Of a stretch of DNA of 54,041 nt, positions 28,002 to 37,043 are shown piece by piece. Each line of letters opens with the position of its first letter. The first letter of the stretch is position 1. The stretch spans positions 1-54,041 of the forward strand of contig JAEDIJ010000011.1 of assembly GCA_016292515.1 (NCBI GenBank). Reading direction: 5' to 3'. The notes beneath the pieces were generated by a model. That model was given only the letters and a program-made list of their open reading frames with translations. It had not been told where the DNA came from and did no database searches. Both the position numbers and the translations under genes were made by a program. Origin of the DNA: Victivallaceae bacterium. Its GTDB lineage: Bacteria; Verrucomicrobiota; Lentisphaeria; Victivallales; Victivallaceae.

Positions 28002-29882
28002 ATGCTTGCAAAACTGATCTGGGATCCCAAGGAAACTCCCGCCGAACTCGTGCCGATGCTGCAAACCATCGCCGAAGAATATCCGATTTCCGACCGCGGT
28101 CGCGGATTGAAGATCAACTTCAAAAAGATCAAGGCAAAGGAAACGACTTCGCGCGTCGTGCGTTCGCGCGGCGGAGTGACCGTCGAATACACCGATCTCG
28201 CCGCCGCCGGGCGCGGTATCGGCAACGCTTTCATCAAGCGCGAAGCCGATGAAAGCACTCCCCTTGAAACCGTCGGCATCATGCTCGACTGTTCGCGCAA
28301 TATGGTGATGAAAGTCGAGCACGTGAAACTCTGGATCCGCAAACTCGCCCTTTCCGGCTACAATCAGCTGATGCTCTACACCGAGGAGACCTACGAGTTG
28401 GAGGACGAGCCCTTTTTCGGCTATCTGCGCGGCGCGTACACGATGGACGAAATCAAAGAGATCGACGATTACGCGGCGAAACTCGGCATCGAAGTCGTCG
28501 GCTGCATCCAGACGCTCGGCCATCTGCGCCAGTTCCTCAAATGGACGCCCTCCGCGAAGTACCGCGACACCCAGAGCGTCCTTTTGACCGACAGCGAAGA
28601 AACTTATGCGCTGATCGAAAAAATGCTCGATTTCTGGGGCAAGGCGTTGCGCAGCCGCCGCATCCACATCGGCATGGACGAGACGCACGATCTCGGCTTC
28701 GGCAAGCACCGCGATCTCCACGGCTACGAAGACCCGGCGGTGATTTTCAACCGCCATCTCAACCGCGTCAATCAGATGTGCCTCGCGCACGGTCTCAACC
28801 CGATGATCTGGTCGGATATGTTTTTCCGGATGGCGTCGAGCGATCACGACTACTATCACACCGACTGCAAAATTCCGGAAAAAATCGTCAAAACGATCCC
28901 CAAAAACGTCCAGCTCTGCTACTGGGACTACTATCACGCCGACGAAAAAATCTACCGCGGGATGCTTCAAGCGCACCGCAACATCGGTTTCGAGCCGGTG
29001 ATGGCGGCGGGCATCCATACCTGGGGGACGCTGTGGTGGAATTCCGAAGCGGACAAGCAGACCAATCCCGTCTGCGTCAAAGTCTGCCGCGACCTCGGCA
29101 TCAAGGAGATCCTTTTCACGATGTGGGGCGACGACGGCGCGTACTGTGAATTCGACTCCGCGCTCGCGGGTATTTTCCACTCCGGCGATCTCGTTTTCGG
29201 GCAGAACGATCAGGAGGTCACCGAAGCGCGTTTCAATGCACTATGCGCCTCCGATTTTGAAGCGCACTGGGCGATGGGACACCTCTCGCCGCCGCTTCTT
29301 GACGACAAGGGCAAGGAGTATTACGCGATCGCGCCCAATCTGCTCTGGGACGATCCCCTTTTCGGCATCGCCTTTGACGACCACAAGCGGAAAGACCCCG
29401 AATTCGACCTCAAATTGCTCGATTACTACGACGAATTGCTCTGCCGCGTGATGCCGCACCTCGACCTCTGCGGCGCGGGCGACTTGGAGCACGCCGTCAA
29501 CACGATCAATCTCATTATGCGCAAAGTGGAGTTGCGCGGCGCGCTCGAAGCCGCTTACGACCGCGGCGACCGCCTCGCGTTGCGCGACATCGCCGTGACG
29601 ATGATCCCGGCAACCGTCGCCGCGCTGTGGGAATTCGACGCGAGTTTCCGCAATCAGTGGATGGCAAAGGCTAAACCTTTCGGCATCGAGCATATCCAGA
29701 TGCGCAATGCGACCATCGCCGCGCGCTTGGAGGAAACGGCGTTGCGCATCCGCGAATATCTCAACGAGGAAATTCCGTCGATCGAGGAACTCGACGCGCG
29801 CATTCCCCTCTCGTCGCCGGCGAACTGCCACACAAGCTGGTTCGCCCACTATATTTCCTCCTCGATGATGATGGTCAATTAA
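28002..29882 (+). CDS. GH20-like beta-N-acetylhexosaminidase
   Basis: The 626-residue product lacks a signal peptide, so it should act in the cytoplasm on imported sugars. Residues 90-400 fit the GH20 barrel: LDCSRNM near 96-102, GCIQTLGHLRQF (168-179), and the diagnostic acid pair in HIGMDETHDLG (Asp226-Glu227). In GH20 these are the residue that orients the substrate N-acetyl group and the general acid. WGTLWWNS and MWGDDGAYCEF follow as further barrel loops. GGAG precedes the start. It leads a run of five plus-strand genes ending with mnmE. The exact substrate is unknown; terminal GlcNAc or GalNAc is typical. Confidence 0.88.
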   Translation: MLAKLIWDPKETPAELVPMLQTIAEEYPISDRGRGLKINFKKIKAKETTSRVVRSRGGVTVEYTDLAAAGRGIGNAFIKREADESTPLETVGIMLDCSRNMVMKVEHVKLWIRKLALSGYNQLMLYTEETYELEDEPFFGYLRGAYTMDEIKEIDDYAAKLGIEVVGCIQTLGHLRQFLKWTPSAKYRDTQSVLLTDSEETYALIEKMLDFWGKALRSRRIHIGMDETHDLGFGKHRDLHGYEDPAVIFNRHLNRVNQMCLAHGLNPMIWSDMFFRMASSDHDYYHTDCKIPEKIVKTIPKNVQLCYWDYYHADEKIYRGMLQAHRNIGFEPVMAAGIHTWGTLWWNSEADKQTNPVCVKVCRDLGIKEILFTMWGDDGAYCEFDSALAGIFHSGDLVFGQNDQEVTEARFNALCASDFEAHWAMGHLSPPLLDDKGKEYYAIAPNLLWDDPLFGIAFDDHKRKDPEFDLKLLDYYDELLCRVMPHLDLCGAGDLEHAVNTINLIMRKVELRGALEAAYDRGDRLALRDIAVTMIPATVAALWEFDASFRNQWMAKAKPFGIEHIQMRNATIAARLEETALRIREYLNEEIPSIEELDARIPLSSPANCHTSWFAHYISSSMMMVN

Positions 29883-29894
29883 GGAGAGATTTTT

Positions 29895-30194
29895 ATGGTC
29901 TGCGTCATCGCCCGTATGGAAATCAAGCGCGGTTCGCTTGACAAATTCCTTGAAATCCTGCTTGCCAACGCGAAAACCGTCCGCGAAGAAAAGGGCTGTC
30001 TGCGTTACGACGTCTGCCGCGACCTTGAAATCAAGGACGGCAACGATCACTTCGTCACCATTCTCGAAGCGTGGGAGAGCGAAGAAGCCTTGCGCGCGCA
30101 TCAGCAGACGCCGCACATGCAACGCTATCGGGAAAACGTCCGCGAGTTGCGGCTTTCCACTTCGGTTCAAGTACTGTATCCCGTTGAAAAATAA
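29895..30194 (+). CDS. ABM-domain (YgiN-like) small protein
   Basis: The 99-residue product is a ferredoxin-like dimeric alpha/beta-barrel of the antibiotic biosynthesis monooxygenase superfamily: an N-terminal strand VCVIARMEIKRG, helix LDKFLEILLANAKTVREE, GCLRYDVCRD, and FVTILEAWESEEALRAHQQT with the usual His. Members include quinol monooxygenases and many of unknown role. It starts 12 nt after the GH20-like gene behind AAGGAG, so it is in the same operon. Confidence 0.88.
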   Translation: MVCVIARMEIKRGSLDKFLEILLANAKTVREEKGCLRYDVCRDLEIKDGNDHFVTILEAWESEEALRAHQQTPHMQRYRENVRELRLSTSVQVLYPVEK

Positions 30195-30206
30195 AGGTTT
30201 GTGTTT

Positions 30207-30860
30207 ATGTCTTATCTCATTAAAAGATCCGCCGTAAAACTCACCCCCGGAGCCTCATGGAGCGATCCCCAATGGGCGAACGCCGTCGAGGCGAAACTGG
30301 AAATCTGCACCCATCCCGAAGTGACGCACCGCCCCGACACCCGCGCCAAAATGCTTTACGACGACAACGGCATCGCCGGGGTTTTTCACGTCGACGACCG
30401 CTACGTCATCGGTCAGACGACCGGCGATCAGCAAGCGGTCTGCCGCGACAGCTGTGTCGAGTTTTTCATTCATCCGGCGGGCGATCCGCGCTATTTCAAC
30501 TTTGAAATGAGTTGTACCGGCAATCTGCTGCTCTACCACATCACCAACTGCCGCGCGGGCGTTTTCGAGGAACTGCCGCAGAGTGAGTTGGACAAGATCG
30601 TCCGCAAATCGTCTCTGCCGAAACGGGTTTTTCCGGAGATCACCGATCCCGTCGCGTGGGAAATGAGTTTTTATATTCCCATCGACTTTTTCGTGCGTCA
30701 CTCCGGCATTTCGCCGAAACTTGCGGGACAGGTGTGGCAGGGCAATTTCACCAAGTGCGCGGACGATTCTTCACACCCGCACTGGCTGAGTTTCATCCCG
30801 CTTTCCAAGACCGATTTCCATTTGCCCGCGGAATACACCGACTTCATTTTTGAGGCGTAA
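30207..30860 (+). CDS. CBM9-like carbohydrate-binding protein
   Basis: The 217-residue product matches the CBM9-like (DOMON-related) beta-sandwich. Visible signs are ANAVEAKLEICTH, LYDDNGIAGVFHVDD, SCVEFFIHPAGDPRYFNFEM and a C-terminal HWLSFIPLSKTDFH. There is no signal peptide and no attached catalytic domain. In related genomes such stand-alone proteins are found beside glycosidases, as here. The start at 30207 is preferred over a GTG two codons earlier because AAAGG lies 9 nt upstream. Its stop codon abuts the next start codon. Confidence 0.83.
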   Translation: MSYLIKRSAVKLTPGASWSDPQWANAVEAKLEICTHPEVTHRPDTRAKMLYDDNGIAGVFHVDDRYVIGQTTGDQQAVCRDSCVEFFIHPAGDPRYFNFEMSCTGNLLLYHITNCRAGVFEELPQSELDKIVRKSSLPKRVFPEITDPVAWEMSFYIPIDFFVRHSGISPKLAGQVWQGNFTKCADDSSHPHWLSFIPLSKTDFHLPAEYTDFIFEA

Positions 30861-31421
30861 ATGAAATATCTCGCGCTTGACATCGGCAACGTCTGCATCG
30901 CGATCGATTCCCTTGCCGCCTTTGCCAAAATGGGCTTCAAGGGGGCGGATCCCGCGTTGCTTGCCGTCGAATTGAAATTTGAAACGGGGTACATCACCGA
31001 GGATGAATTCTGCCGCGCCGTTTTATCCACCGATGCCGCCAAAGACAAGACGAAAGAGCAACTTTGCGAAATTTTCGACTCGATCCTCATCGCCCCCGTC
31101 CCCGGGATGACGGAGTTGATCGCTTCGCTCCCCGCGCGCGGGATCCAGCCGGTTTTCTTTTCCGACATCTCGACGCGGCATCTGGCAAAAACGCGGGAAA
31201 TGTTTCCCGCGGCGAAATTCGTTCCTTACGGCATTTACAGTTTCGCGGCGGGCGTGATGAAGCCGAATACTTTGATGTACCGCGCGTTTGAAGCGCGTTT
31301 CGGCAAGCCTTTCCTCTACACCGACGACCGCGCCGATCTCATTTCCGCCGCCCAAAAGTGGGGCTGGCGCACGCACCGCTTCACCGACGCCGCCACCTTG
31401 GAAAGAACACTTTTTTCATGA
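30861..31421 (+). CDS. HAD-superfamily hydrolase
   Basis: The 186-residue product has HAD motif I (ALDIGNV, residues 5-11; nucleophile Asp7 with Gly in place of the second Asp, as in many subfamily IA members), motif II FFSD (Ser), the lysine VMKPN and motif III YTDDRADL. It is likely a small phosphatase; the substrate is unknown. It starts directly after the CBM9-like gene and overlaps mnmE by the 4-nt ATGA, so translation is coupled. Confidence 0.85.
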   Translation: MKYLALDIGNVCIAIDSLAAFAKMGFKGADPALLAVELKFETGYITEDEFCRAVLSTDAAKDKTKEQLCEIFDSILIAPVPGMTELIASLPARGIQPVFFSDISTRHLAKTREMFPAAKFVPYGIYSFAAGVMKPNTLMYRAFEARFGKPFLYTDDRADLISAAQKWGWRTHRFTDAATLERTLFS

Positions 31422-32743
31422 ATACCACCGATACCATCGCCGCTCCGGCGAGCGCCGTCGGCGGAGCCGTTACCGTCATCCGCATCGCAGGTCCCGACGC
31501 GCTCAAAGTCGGCAATACCGTCTGGCGCGGCAAAACGCCGCTCGGCGACGATTGCGTCCGCGTGATGAAACTCGGTAAGATCGGTCTGGAAAGCGCGCTT
31601 GCCGTCTATATGAAAGCCCCGGCAAGTTACACGGGGGACGACGTCGTCGAGATCCAGTGTCACGGCGGAGCCGCCGCCGCCGATTGCGCGCTCCGCAAAA
31701 TTTTCGCCGCGGGCGCGCGGTGCGCCGAACCGGGGGAATTCACCTTTCGCGCCTTTGTCAACGGCAAACTCGACCTCACGCAGGCGGAAGCGGTTTCCGA
31801 CCTCATTTCCGCCTCGGGCGATGCCGCGTTTCAGCTCGCCGCGCGGCAGCTGGACGGCGCACTCGGCAAAAGACTGGGAAATCTTTACGACAATTTGCAG
31901 AAGTTGCGTTCCGAATGTGAAGCGCGGCTCGACTTCCCCGACGAAACGCTTGATTTCGAGGAATTTCCGCAGGATTTTGAGATCGCCAAAAAAGAGATTT
32001 CCGAATTGCTCGCCACGCGCGATATTTCCGATAAGATGCGCAACGGCATCGAAGTCGTTCTGGCGGGGAAACCCAATGCGGGGAAATCCAGTTTGCTCAA
32101 TCGTCTTCTCGGTTACAACCGCGCGATCGTCAGCGACATTCCCGGTACGACCCGCGATACCGTCGACGCCGAAACGGTTTTGCGGCAAATCCCCGTCCAC
32201 CTCGTCGATACGGCGGGATTGCGTGAAACCTCCGACCCGATCGAACAACTCGGCGTGCGGCGCAGCCGCGACAGCATCAAACTGGCGCAGGTGACTTTTT
32301 TCCTGCTCGACGCGACCAGCGACGACCTCGCAGGGGAAATCGCTTATTTCAACGAAATCGCCGCCCCCAATGCGATCGCCGTCTGGAATAAGATCGACCT
32401 CGTTCCCGACGGGGAATTGCCTCTTCTCCCCTGCCCCGCCGTCAAAATTTCGGCGACCACGGGGCAAGGTATCGAATCGCTTCTCGACGCTTTCGCCGAA
32501 AAAGTTTTCGGCAGCCGTCAATTCACGATGCCGCAAGTCGCGCTCAACGCCCGCTGCTCCGCGCTTCTGGATGAGGCGCAAGTCAATCTCGACGCCGCCA
32601 TCGCCCGCTTCCGGGAGGGCGACTTTGAACTCGCCGCCGAAGAACTCGCTTTTGCCGGACGCCAAGTGGGAATGGCGGTGGGCAAAACGGTCGATCCCGA
32701 TATTCTGGACGAGGTTTTCCGGAATTTCTGTATCGGGAAATGA
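31418..32743 (+). CDS. mnmE: tRNA modification GTPase MnmE
   Basis: MnmE works with MnmG to install the carboxymethylaminomethyl (cmnm5) group on wobble uridine-34 of certain tRNAs. The 441-residue product has the N-terminal formyl-THF-binding domain (YTGDDVVEIQCHGG, GEFTFRAFVNGK), helical domain, G domain with G1 GKPNAGKS (217-224), G2 PGTTRD (242-247), G3 DTAGLRE (264-270), G4 NKID, and the C-terminal FCIGK motif. Start 31418 is chosen because of the ATGA overlap with the HAD gene and homologous N-terminus. mnmG is not in the window. Confidence 0.96.
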   Translation: MNTTDTIAAPASAVGGAVTVIRIAGPDALKVGNTVWRGKTPLGDDCVRVMKLGKIGLESALAVYMKAPASYTGDDVVEIQCHGGAAAADCALRKIFAAGARCAEPGEFTFRAFVNGKLDLTQAEAVSDLISASGDAAFQLAARQLDGALGKRLGNLYDNLQKLRSECEARLDFPDETLDFEEFPQDFEIAKKEISELLATRDISDKMRNGIEVVLAGKPNAGKSSLLNRLLGYNRAIVSDIPGTTRDTVDAETVLRQIPVHLVDTAGLRETSDPIEQLGVRRSRDSIKLAQVTFFLLDATSDDLAGEIAYFNEIAAPNAIAVWNKIDLVPDGELPLLPCPAVKISATTGQGIESLLDAFAEKVFGSRQFTMPQVALNARCSALLDEAQVNLDAAIARFREGDFELAAEELAFAGRQVGMAVGKTVDPDILDEVFRNFCIGK

Positions 32744-33254
32744 AGACAGAGTTATAAGTTATAAGTTTTAAGTTTTAAGTTTTAAGTGCTTGGTCGGGGG
32801 CTACTGCCCCCGTACCCCTGAATGCGCCCAAGCATCGCTTGGGCTTAAAGAGCGATACAAAACGGCAGCGCGCGATTATTTGGTCAATGCGTACTGCCGT
32901 TTGCTTTGTAAGCATCGCGCCGCGAGCGCGAAAGAAACGTGACTATGTGGGATTGGTGAGAGTTGTGGGACAATACGCTCTCTATCGCGCTCATTGCCGC
33001 AGAGTTGTGATTATCGCAGGATTGTCTTATCTCAAAAATCCCACAATTCCCACAAATCTCAATATTCCCATCGCCCCGTAAATTTCGCGGCGAGCCGCGA
33101 GAGTGGCATTTTGCCGTTTGCTTTTTTTAAGCCGATGCGACTTGTCCCGCCGTAGCCTTGGCGAAGGGGGATGCTTGGGCGCTGTCGGAGGGTCAGGGAG
33201 CCGAAAAGCTCCCTGCATAGCACTGTAAACTAAAAACTTTAAACTTATAATTTA
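32744..33254. repeat. composite nested inverted-repeat element, site 2
   Basis: This 511-bp gap between mnmE and hydG holds no credible gene. The left outer arm is five AGTT[AT]TA heptamers (32750-32784). The right outer arm has 7-nt period units TGTAAAC, TAAAAAC, TTTAAAC, TTATAAT (33224-33251). The inner arms have 9-nt period: ATGTGGGAT, TGGTGAGAG, TTGTGGGAC at 32945-32971, and TCTCAAAAA, TCCCACAAT, TCCCACAAA, TCTCAATAT, TCCCATCGC at 33030-33074. Hairpins with arms GGGGGC/GCCCCC (about 32796-32811) and GCCCAAGC/GCTTGGGC (32826-32844) lie between. Confidence 0.7.
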
Positions 33255-34673
33255 TTAAAACCTGAAATCTCTTTTTCCGTCGTGAAGTTCCTGCAAATAC
33301 TCGGAAGCCTTGGCACGGACTTTTTCATCGGGCACGCGCTTCAACTCCTCTTTGATCGCGGCTTCGCCGAGTTTCTGCGTATCGGGTGACGCGTAATCTT
33401 CCAGATATTCTTTGAGCGTCATCAGCGCGTTGGGCTGACAGCAGTTGGCGATCTGACCGGATTTCACGAGCTTCATAAAACGGTCGCCCGTGCGTCCGGC
33501 GCGGTAGCAGGCGGTGCAGAAACTCGGGATATAGCCGTTGCGGAGCAACCAGTTGACCACCTGATCGAGCGTACGGTGATCGGCAAGTTCAAATTGGGCG
33601 GAATTCTCCTCCTCCTTTTCCTCCTCGGCGTAGCCGCCGACGCTGGTGCGGGAGCCGCCGCTGATCTGGGAAACGCCGCACTTGATGACTTCGGCGCGCA
33701 CTTGCGGAGATTCGCGGGTGGAAATGATCAAGCCGGTATAGGGCACGGCGATGCGGAGCACTGCGACGATTTTGAGAAAGATATCGTCGGGCACGGCATT
33801 GCTGAACGTGCCGGCGTCGATGTCGTCGGCGGGGCGGATGCGCGGCACGCTGATCGTATGAGGCCCGACCCCCTTGTAGGCTTCAAGGTGTTCGGCGTGC
33901 ATCAGTATCCCCGTGAAATCGTAGCGATAAAGACCGAGCCCGAAAAGGACGCCCAGCCCCACGTCGTCGATGCCGCCTGTCATCGCGCGATCCATCGCTT
34001 CGGTATGATAGACGTAATCGCTCTTGGGCCCGGTCGGGTGAAGTCTCTCATATTCCTTTTTATTGTAAGTTTCCTGAAAAAGGATGTAAGTGCCGATACC
34101 GGCGTCTTTGAGTTTCCGGAAGTTTTCGACCGTCGTCGCGGCGATGTTGACGTTGACGCGGCGGATCGCGCCGTTTTTGTGCTTGATGCTGTAAATCGTT
34201 TTGATGCTTTCAAGGACGTATTCGATCGGGTTGTTGACGGGGTCTTCGCCGAGTTCGATCGCCAGCCGCTTGTGGCCCATATCCTGCAACGCGATGACTT
34301 CGCGGCGGATCTCCTCCTGCGTCAACTTGTGGCGGCGGATGTGTTTGTTTTTATGATGATAAGGGCAGTAAACGCAACCGTTGACGCAGTAGTTGGACAG
34401 GTACAGCGGCGCAAACATCACGATGCGGCGGCCGTAGAATTTTTCCTTGATCTCGCGGGCAAGTGCGAAAATTTTTTCGTTGAGGTCGGGCAGCGAGCAG
34501 TCGAGGAGAAGCAACGCTTCGCGGTGCGACAGCCCCTTACAGTCGCGGGCGCGCTCGATGAGGCTCTCGATCAGCGCGCGGTTGTCGCGGTTCTCGTCGG
34601 CGTATTTCAGCGAGGATAAAATTTCTTCGTCGCTGATGAAATCAACGGCGCGGGGGGATTTGACGTCGTACAT
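33255..34673 (-). CDS. hydG: [FeFe]-hydrogenase maturase HydG
   Basis: HydG is a radical-SAM tyrosine lyase that makes the CO and CN ligands of the hydrogenase H-cluster. The 472-residue product has the SAM-cluster motif CX3CX2C (Cys96, Cys100, Cys103 in CVNGCVYC) and the auxiliary-cluster motif CX2CX22C (Cys386, Cys389, Cys412), which separates HydG from ThiH. ISGGSRTSVGGY and CYRAGRTGDRF are typical. It follows the TM1266-type gene by 15 nt. HydE, HydF and the hydrogenase itself are outside the window. The call implies fermentative hydrogen metabolism in an anaerobe. Confidence 0.96.
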   Translation of the reverse strand: MYDVKSPRAVDFISDEEILSSLKYADENRDNRALIESLIERARDCKGLSHREALLLLDCSLPDLNEKIFALAREIKEKFYGRRIVMFAPLYLSNYCVNGCVYCPYHHKNKHIRRHKLTQEEIRREVIALQDMGHKRLAIELGEDPVNNPIEYVLESIKTIYSIKHKNGAIRRVNVNIAATTVENFRKLKDAGIGTYILFQETYNKKEYERLHPTGPKSDYVYHTEAMDRAMTGGIDDVGLGVLFGLGLYRYDFTGILMHAEHLEAYKGVGPHTISVPRIRPADDIDAGTFSNAVPDDIFLKIVAVLRIAVPYTGLIISTRESPQVRAEVIKCGVSQISGGSRTSVGGYAEEEKEEENSAQFELADHRTLDQVVNWLLRNGYIPSFCTACYRAGRTGDRFMKLVKSGQIANCCQPNALMTLKEYLEDYASPDTQKLGEAAIKEELKRVPDEKVRAKASEYLQELHDGKRDFRF

Positions 34674-34688
34674 AAGAAAAAAACTCCT

Positions 34689-34940
34689 TTATTTGAGAAT
34701 TTTGGATTGCAATGATTTGACGCTGACGCCCGGGATCATTCCGAGCTTGCCGCTCAACGCGCCGACCGTATCGGAGGGCGCGTCGAGGACGACGCTGATG
34801 ATGCTCAATTTTTCCTGGCGGTAGGGGATCCCCATCCGCCCGATGATAAATTCGGCGTATTCGTGCAGAATGCGGTTGACTTTTTCCGCCGCCTCCGGCT
34901 CCTCGACGATGATGCCGACCAATGAGATCCGACGCTCCAT
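34689..34940 (-). CDS. TM1266-type ACT-domain protein (iron-only hydrogenase system regulator)
   Basis: The 83-residue product is a single ACT-like fold: SLVGIIVEEPEAAEKVNRIL, IIGRMGIPYRQEKLSIISVVL, and LSGKLGMIPGVSVKSL. This small family sits next to hydrogenase maturation genes and is annotated as a putative regulator. The ligand and mechanism are unknown. Start 34940 is chosen for AAGGAG upstream. It leads the two-gene operon with hydG, behind a leader of about 170 nt. Confidence 0.88.
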   Translation of the reverse strand: MERRISLVGIIVEEPEAAEKVNRILHEYAEFIIGRMGIPYRQEKLSIISVVLDAPSDTVGALSGKLGMIPGVSVKSLQSKILK

Positions 34941-35118
34941 AAACGCTCCTTGAATAAAAAAACGCATTCTTCCCGAAACAGGAACGAAAGCGTTCAGTTC
35001 AAAACAACTGCGCCCAAGCCCTGCCCGCAGGGAAAAATCCCTTTGGAATCGGTACTTTGACTGTAAAAAACTCCCCCTGATTGCGGGCGAACCCGAAAAG
35101 AGCGGGATGTCAGTATAT

Positions 35119-35147
35119 AATATACCCTTATATCACGATTTTTTCAA
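35119..35147 (-). promoter_or_regulatory. sigma70 promoter of the TM1266-hydG operon
   Basis: On the minus strand TTGAAA (35147-35142), 17 nt, TATATT (35124-35119). It predicts a start near 35112 and an unusually long leader (about 172 nt) containing the hairpin CGGG-TTCG-CCCG and a following GGGGGAGTTTTTT. Confidence 0.6.
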
Positions 35148-35150
35148 CCG

Positions 35151-36815
35151 TCAGAGGCGATTCAACGCGGCGGTCACGGCGAGGATCTGCGGCAAAAGCT
35201 GTTTTTTGCGGCTGACGACGCCGGGCAGATCGAAAACGTTGTCGGAAATCTGATTGTAGGGCAACGCCTCCAACACCGCTTCCTCGCCGAGCATAAAGAG
35301 CCGCGAATTGCCGCGCACGGCATCGGTGACAAGCAGTCCGACGAAGTGGAGATTTTCGCCGCGCATCACGTCGCGCATACGCTCTTCCAACTCCGCGCGG
35401 CGGCGCGCCAGAAGCGAGAGATTGCTTTCCTCGACCTGCGACAAAGCGAAGCGGAAACGGCCGTCCTCGTAACTCTTGCGGTCGCCGTCGATGACTTCGG
35501 ATGCGGGACGAGCGGCAAGCGGAGAAGCGATGCGGTTGAATTCCTGCATCAGATCGCTCCCCTTGACGGAGGAGAGTTTTTCCAGCCACTCGACCATTTT
35601 GCGATCCAGCGGCGAAGTCGTCGGCGAAACGAGATTCAGCGTATCGGAAATGATGCCGCCGAGAAGCAGTCCGGCGAGGTTGGGCGTCAGGCTTTCGCCC
35701 GAACTTTTGAACATCGACGCAACGAGCGTGCAGGTGCTGCCCACCACGTCGCCGGTGAATTTGATCGGCGCGGCGGTCGCCGGCATTCCGATGCGGTGAT
35801 GATCGACGATCTCAACAAGCGGCAGTTCCTCGACGCCGGGCAGACTTTGCCCGATCTCGTTGTGATCGACTAAAATCATTTTGAAAGGCGGTTCGGCGCT
35901 GATGTGCTTTTTAAGCAACACCCCCGCGTAACGGTTTTCGTTGCCGACGACGGGGATCACGTCTTCCGGCTGATTGAGGACGCGGTTGCCGACGACGCGA
36001 AGCCGGCTTTGCGCCGCAAGTGAAAAACACTCCGTGTGTCCGACGCAGTTGGCGACGGCGACGCTGAATTTCAGCCGCCGGATCACCGTGGCGGAGTCGA
36101 AATTGGTACGAAGTACGGCGACGCCGCACCGGGCGGCTTCCTCCAAAATCAGCGGCTCGACCGGTTTCCCGCCGGTGACGATCAGGACTTTGATCTTGCG
36201 GCGCAGTGCGCGCAAATGGATGTCGGGGCGGTCGCCGACGATGACGACAAGATCGCCCGACTGCGGCAGATGGGCGTCGAAACTTTCCACGCCCATCGCG
36301 CCGACGTAGACGAGAAAATTGCGTTCGACGTCGGCATCGGGAGCCTGCGGCAATTCCGACTGGATCAATTCGGAAATCAGCCGGAGCGACGTCGTCACCG
36401 CGCGTCCGGCAAGTCCGCCCTCGGCATCGACGTCAAGCAAGTTGGAAAGCAACGCCAGCGGACTGAGCATCCCCAGCAACTCGCCTTTTTCCCCGACGAC
36501 GGGCAGCCGCGGATAGCCGGAAGACCGCAATAATTCCACGGCGGAGTAAAGCGAACTCTTGCCCGAAACGACGGGGGCGGAAGTATCCATCACGTCGCCG
36601 ACGCGCACGTAGACGTCGTTGCGCGATTCGGGAATGGCGCAGTGGAATTTTTCAAAGAGGCAACGGGCGCGCTCCGGCATCACGCCGGGGCAGACGGCGA
36701 CGGTATTGAAGCCCTGTCGACGGCGCAACTCCGCCAGCGCGGCGGCGGCGGCAAGGCTGTCGATGTCGGGATTCCGGTGGCCGGAAACGAAAATCAAAGC
36801 GTCTTTTTCTTTCAT
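35151..36815 (-). CDS. CBS/DRTGG-regulated Mn-dependent inorganic pyrophosphatase
   Basis: It hydrolyses pyrophosphate to phosphate (family II PPase) under adenine-nucleotide control. The product has DHH-domain HRNPDID, a CBS pair around an inserted DRTGG-like domain (GDRPDIHLRALRRKIKVLIV), ILVDHNEIGQ and VEIVDHHRIG, and a C-terminal DHHA2 domain. The start is ATG 36815 (MKEKDALIFVSGHRNPDID) and not the in-frame ATG at 36848, because the promoter -10 box lies at 36849-36854 and transcription should begin after the earlier ATG. Length (554 residues) is usual for the CBS-containing type. Confidence 0.92.
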   Translation of the reverse strand: MKEKDALIFVSGHRNPDIDSLAAAAALAELRRRQGFNTVAVCPGVMPERARCLFEKFHCAIPESRNDVYVRVGDVMDTSAPVVSGKSSLYSAVELLRSSGYPRLPVVGEKGELLGMLSPLALLSNLLDVDAEGGLAGRAVTTSLRLISELIQSELPQAPDADVERNFLVYVGAMGVESFDAHLPQSGDLVVIVGDRPDIHLRALRRKIKVLIVTGGKPVEPLILEEAARCGVAVLRTNFDSATVIRRLKFSVAVANCVGHTECFSLAAQSRLRVVGNRVLNQPEDVIPVVGNENRYAGVLLKKHISAEPPFKMILVDHNEIGQSLPGVEELPLVEIVDHHRIGMPATAAPIKFTGDVVGSTCTLVASMFKSSGESLTPNLAGLLLGGIISDTLNLVSPTTSPLDRKMVEWLEKLSSVKGSDLMQEFNRIASPLAARPASEVIDGDRKSYEDGRFRFALSQVEESNLSLLARRRAELEERMRDVMRGENLHFVGLLVTDAVRGNSRLFMLGEEAVLEALPYNQISDNVFDLPGVVSRKKQLLPQILAVTAALNRL

Positions 36816-36848
36816 CGTTTTCACTCTGCTGCAAAATGGTTTCTCCAT

Positions 36849-36877
36849 AGTATAACATCAAAAGAAGCGATTGTCAA
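36849..36877 (-). promoter_or_regulatory. near-consensus sigma70 promoter of the pyrophosphatase gene
   Basis: On the minus strand TTGACA (36877-36872), 17 nt, TATACT (36854-36849). It sets the start codon at 36815. Confidence 0.78.
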
Positions 36878-36963
36878 TCGCACATTCGACAAAACTCCGA
36901 TCGCATCCCGAAACGGGAATAGCGGAAAAATCCGTCAAAACGGCGAAAAACCGCAAAAAAAGT

Positions 36964-36992
36964 TTGATTTTACGCCGTTTTCGCTGTATAGT
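36964..36992 (+). promoter_or_regulatory. sigma70 promoter of the class II aldolase gene
   Basis: TTGATT (36964-36969), 17 nt, TATAGT (36987-36992), about 45 nt before the start codon. Confidence 0.7.
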
Positions 36993-37043
36993 AAATGAAA
37001 CGTTTGCCACCAGTCAACCATAGAAAAAAGAAAGGGATTTCTC

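Noticed and set aside
32839..33218. Small open frames in the mnmE-hydG gap
   Set aside because: They consist of the repeat arms and hairpins of the nested element and have no ribosome site.
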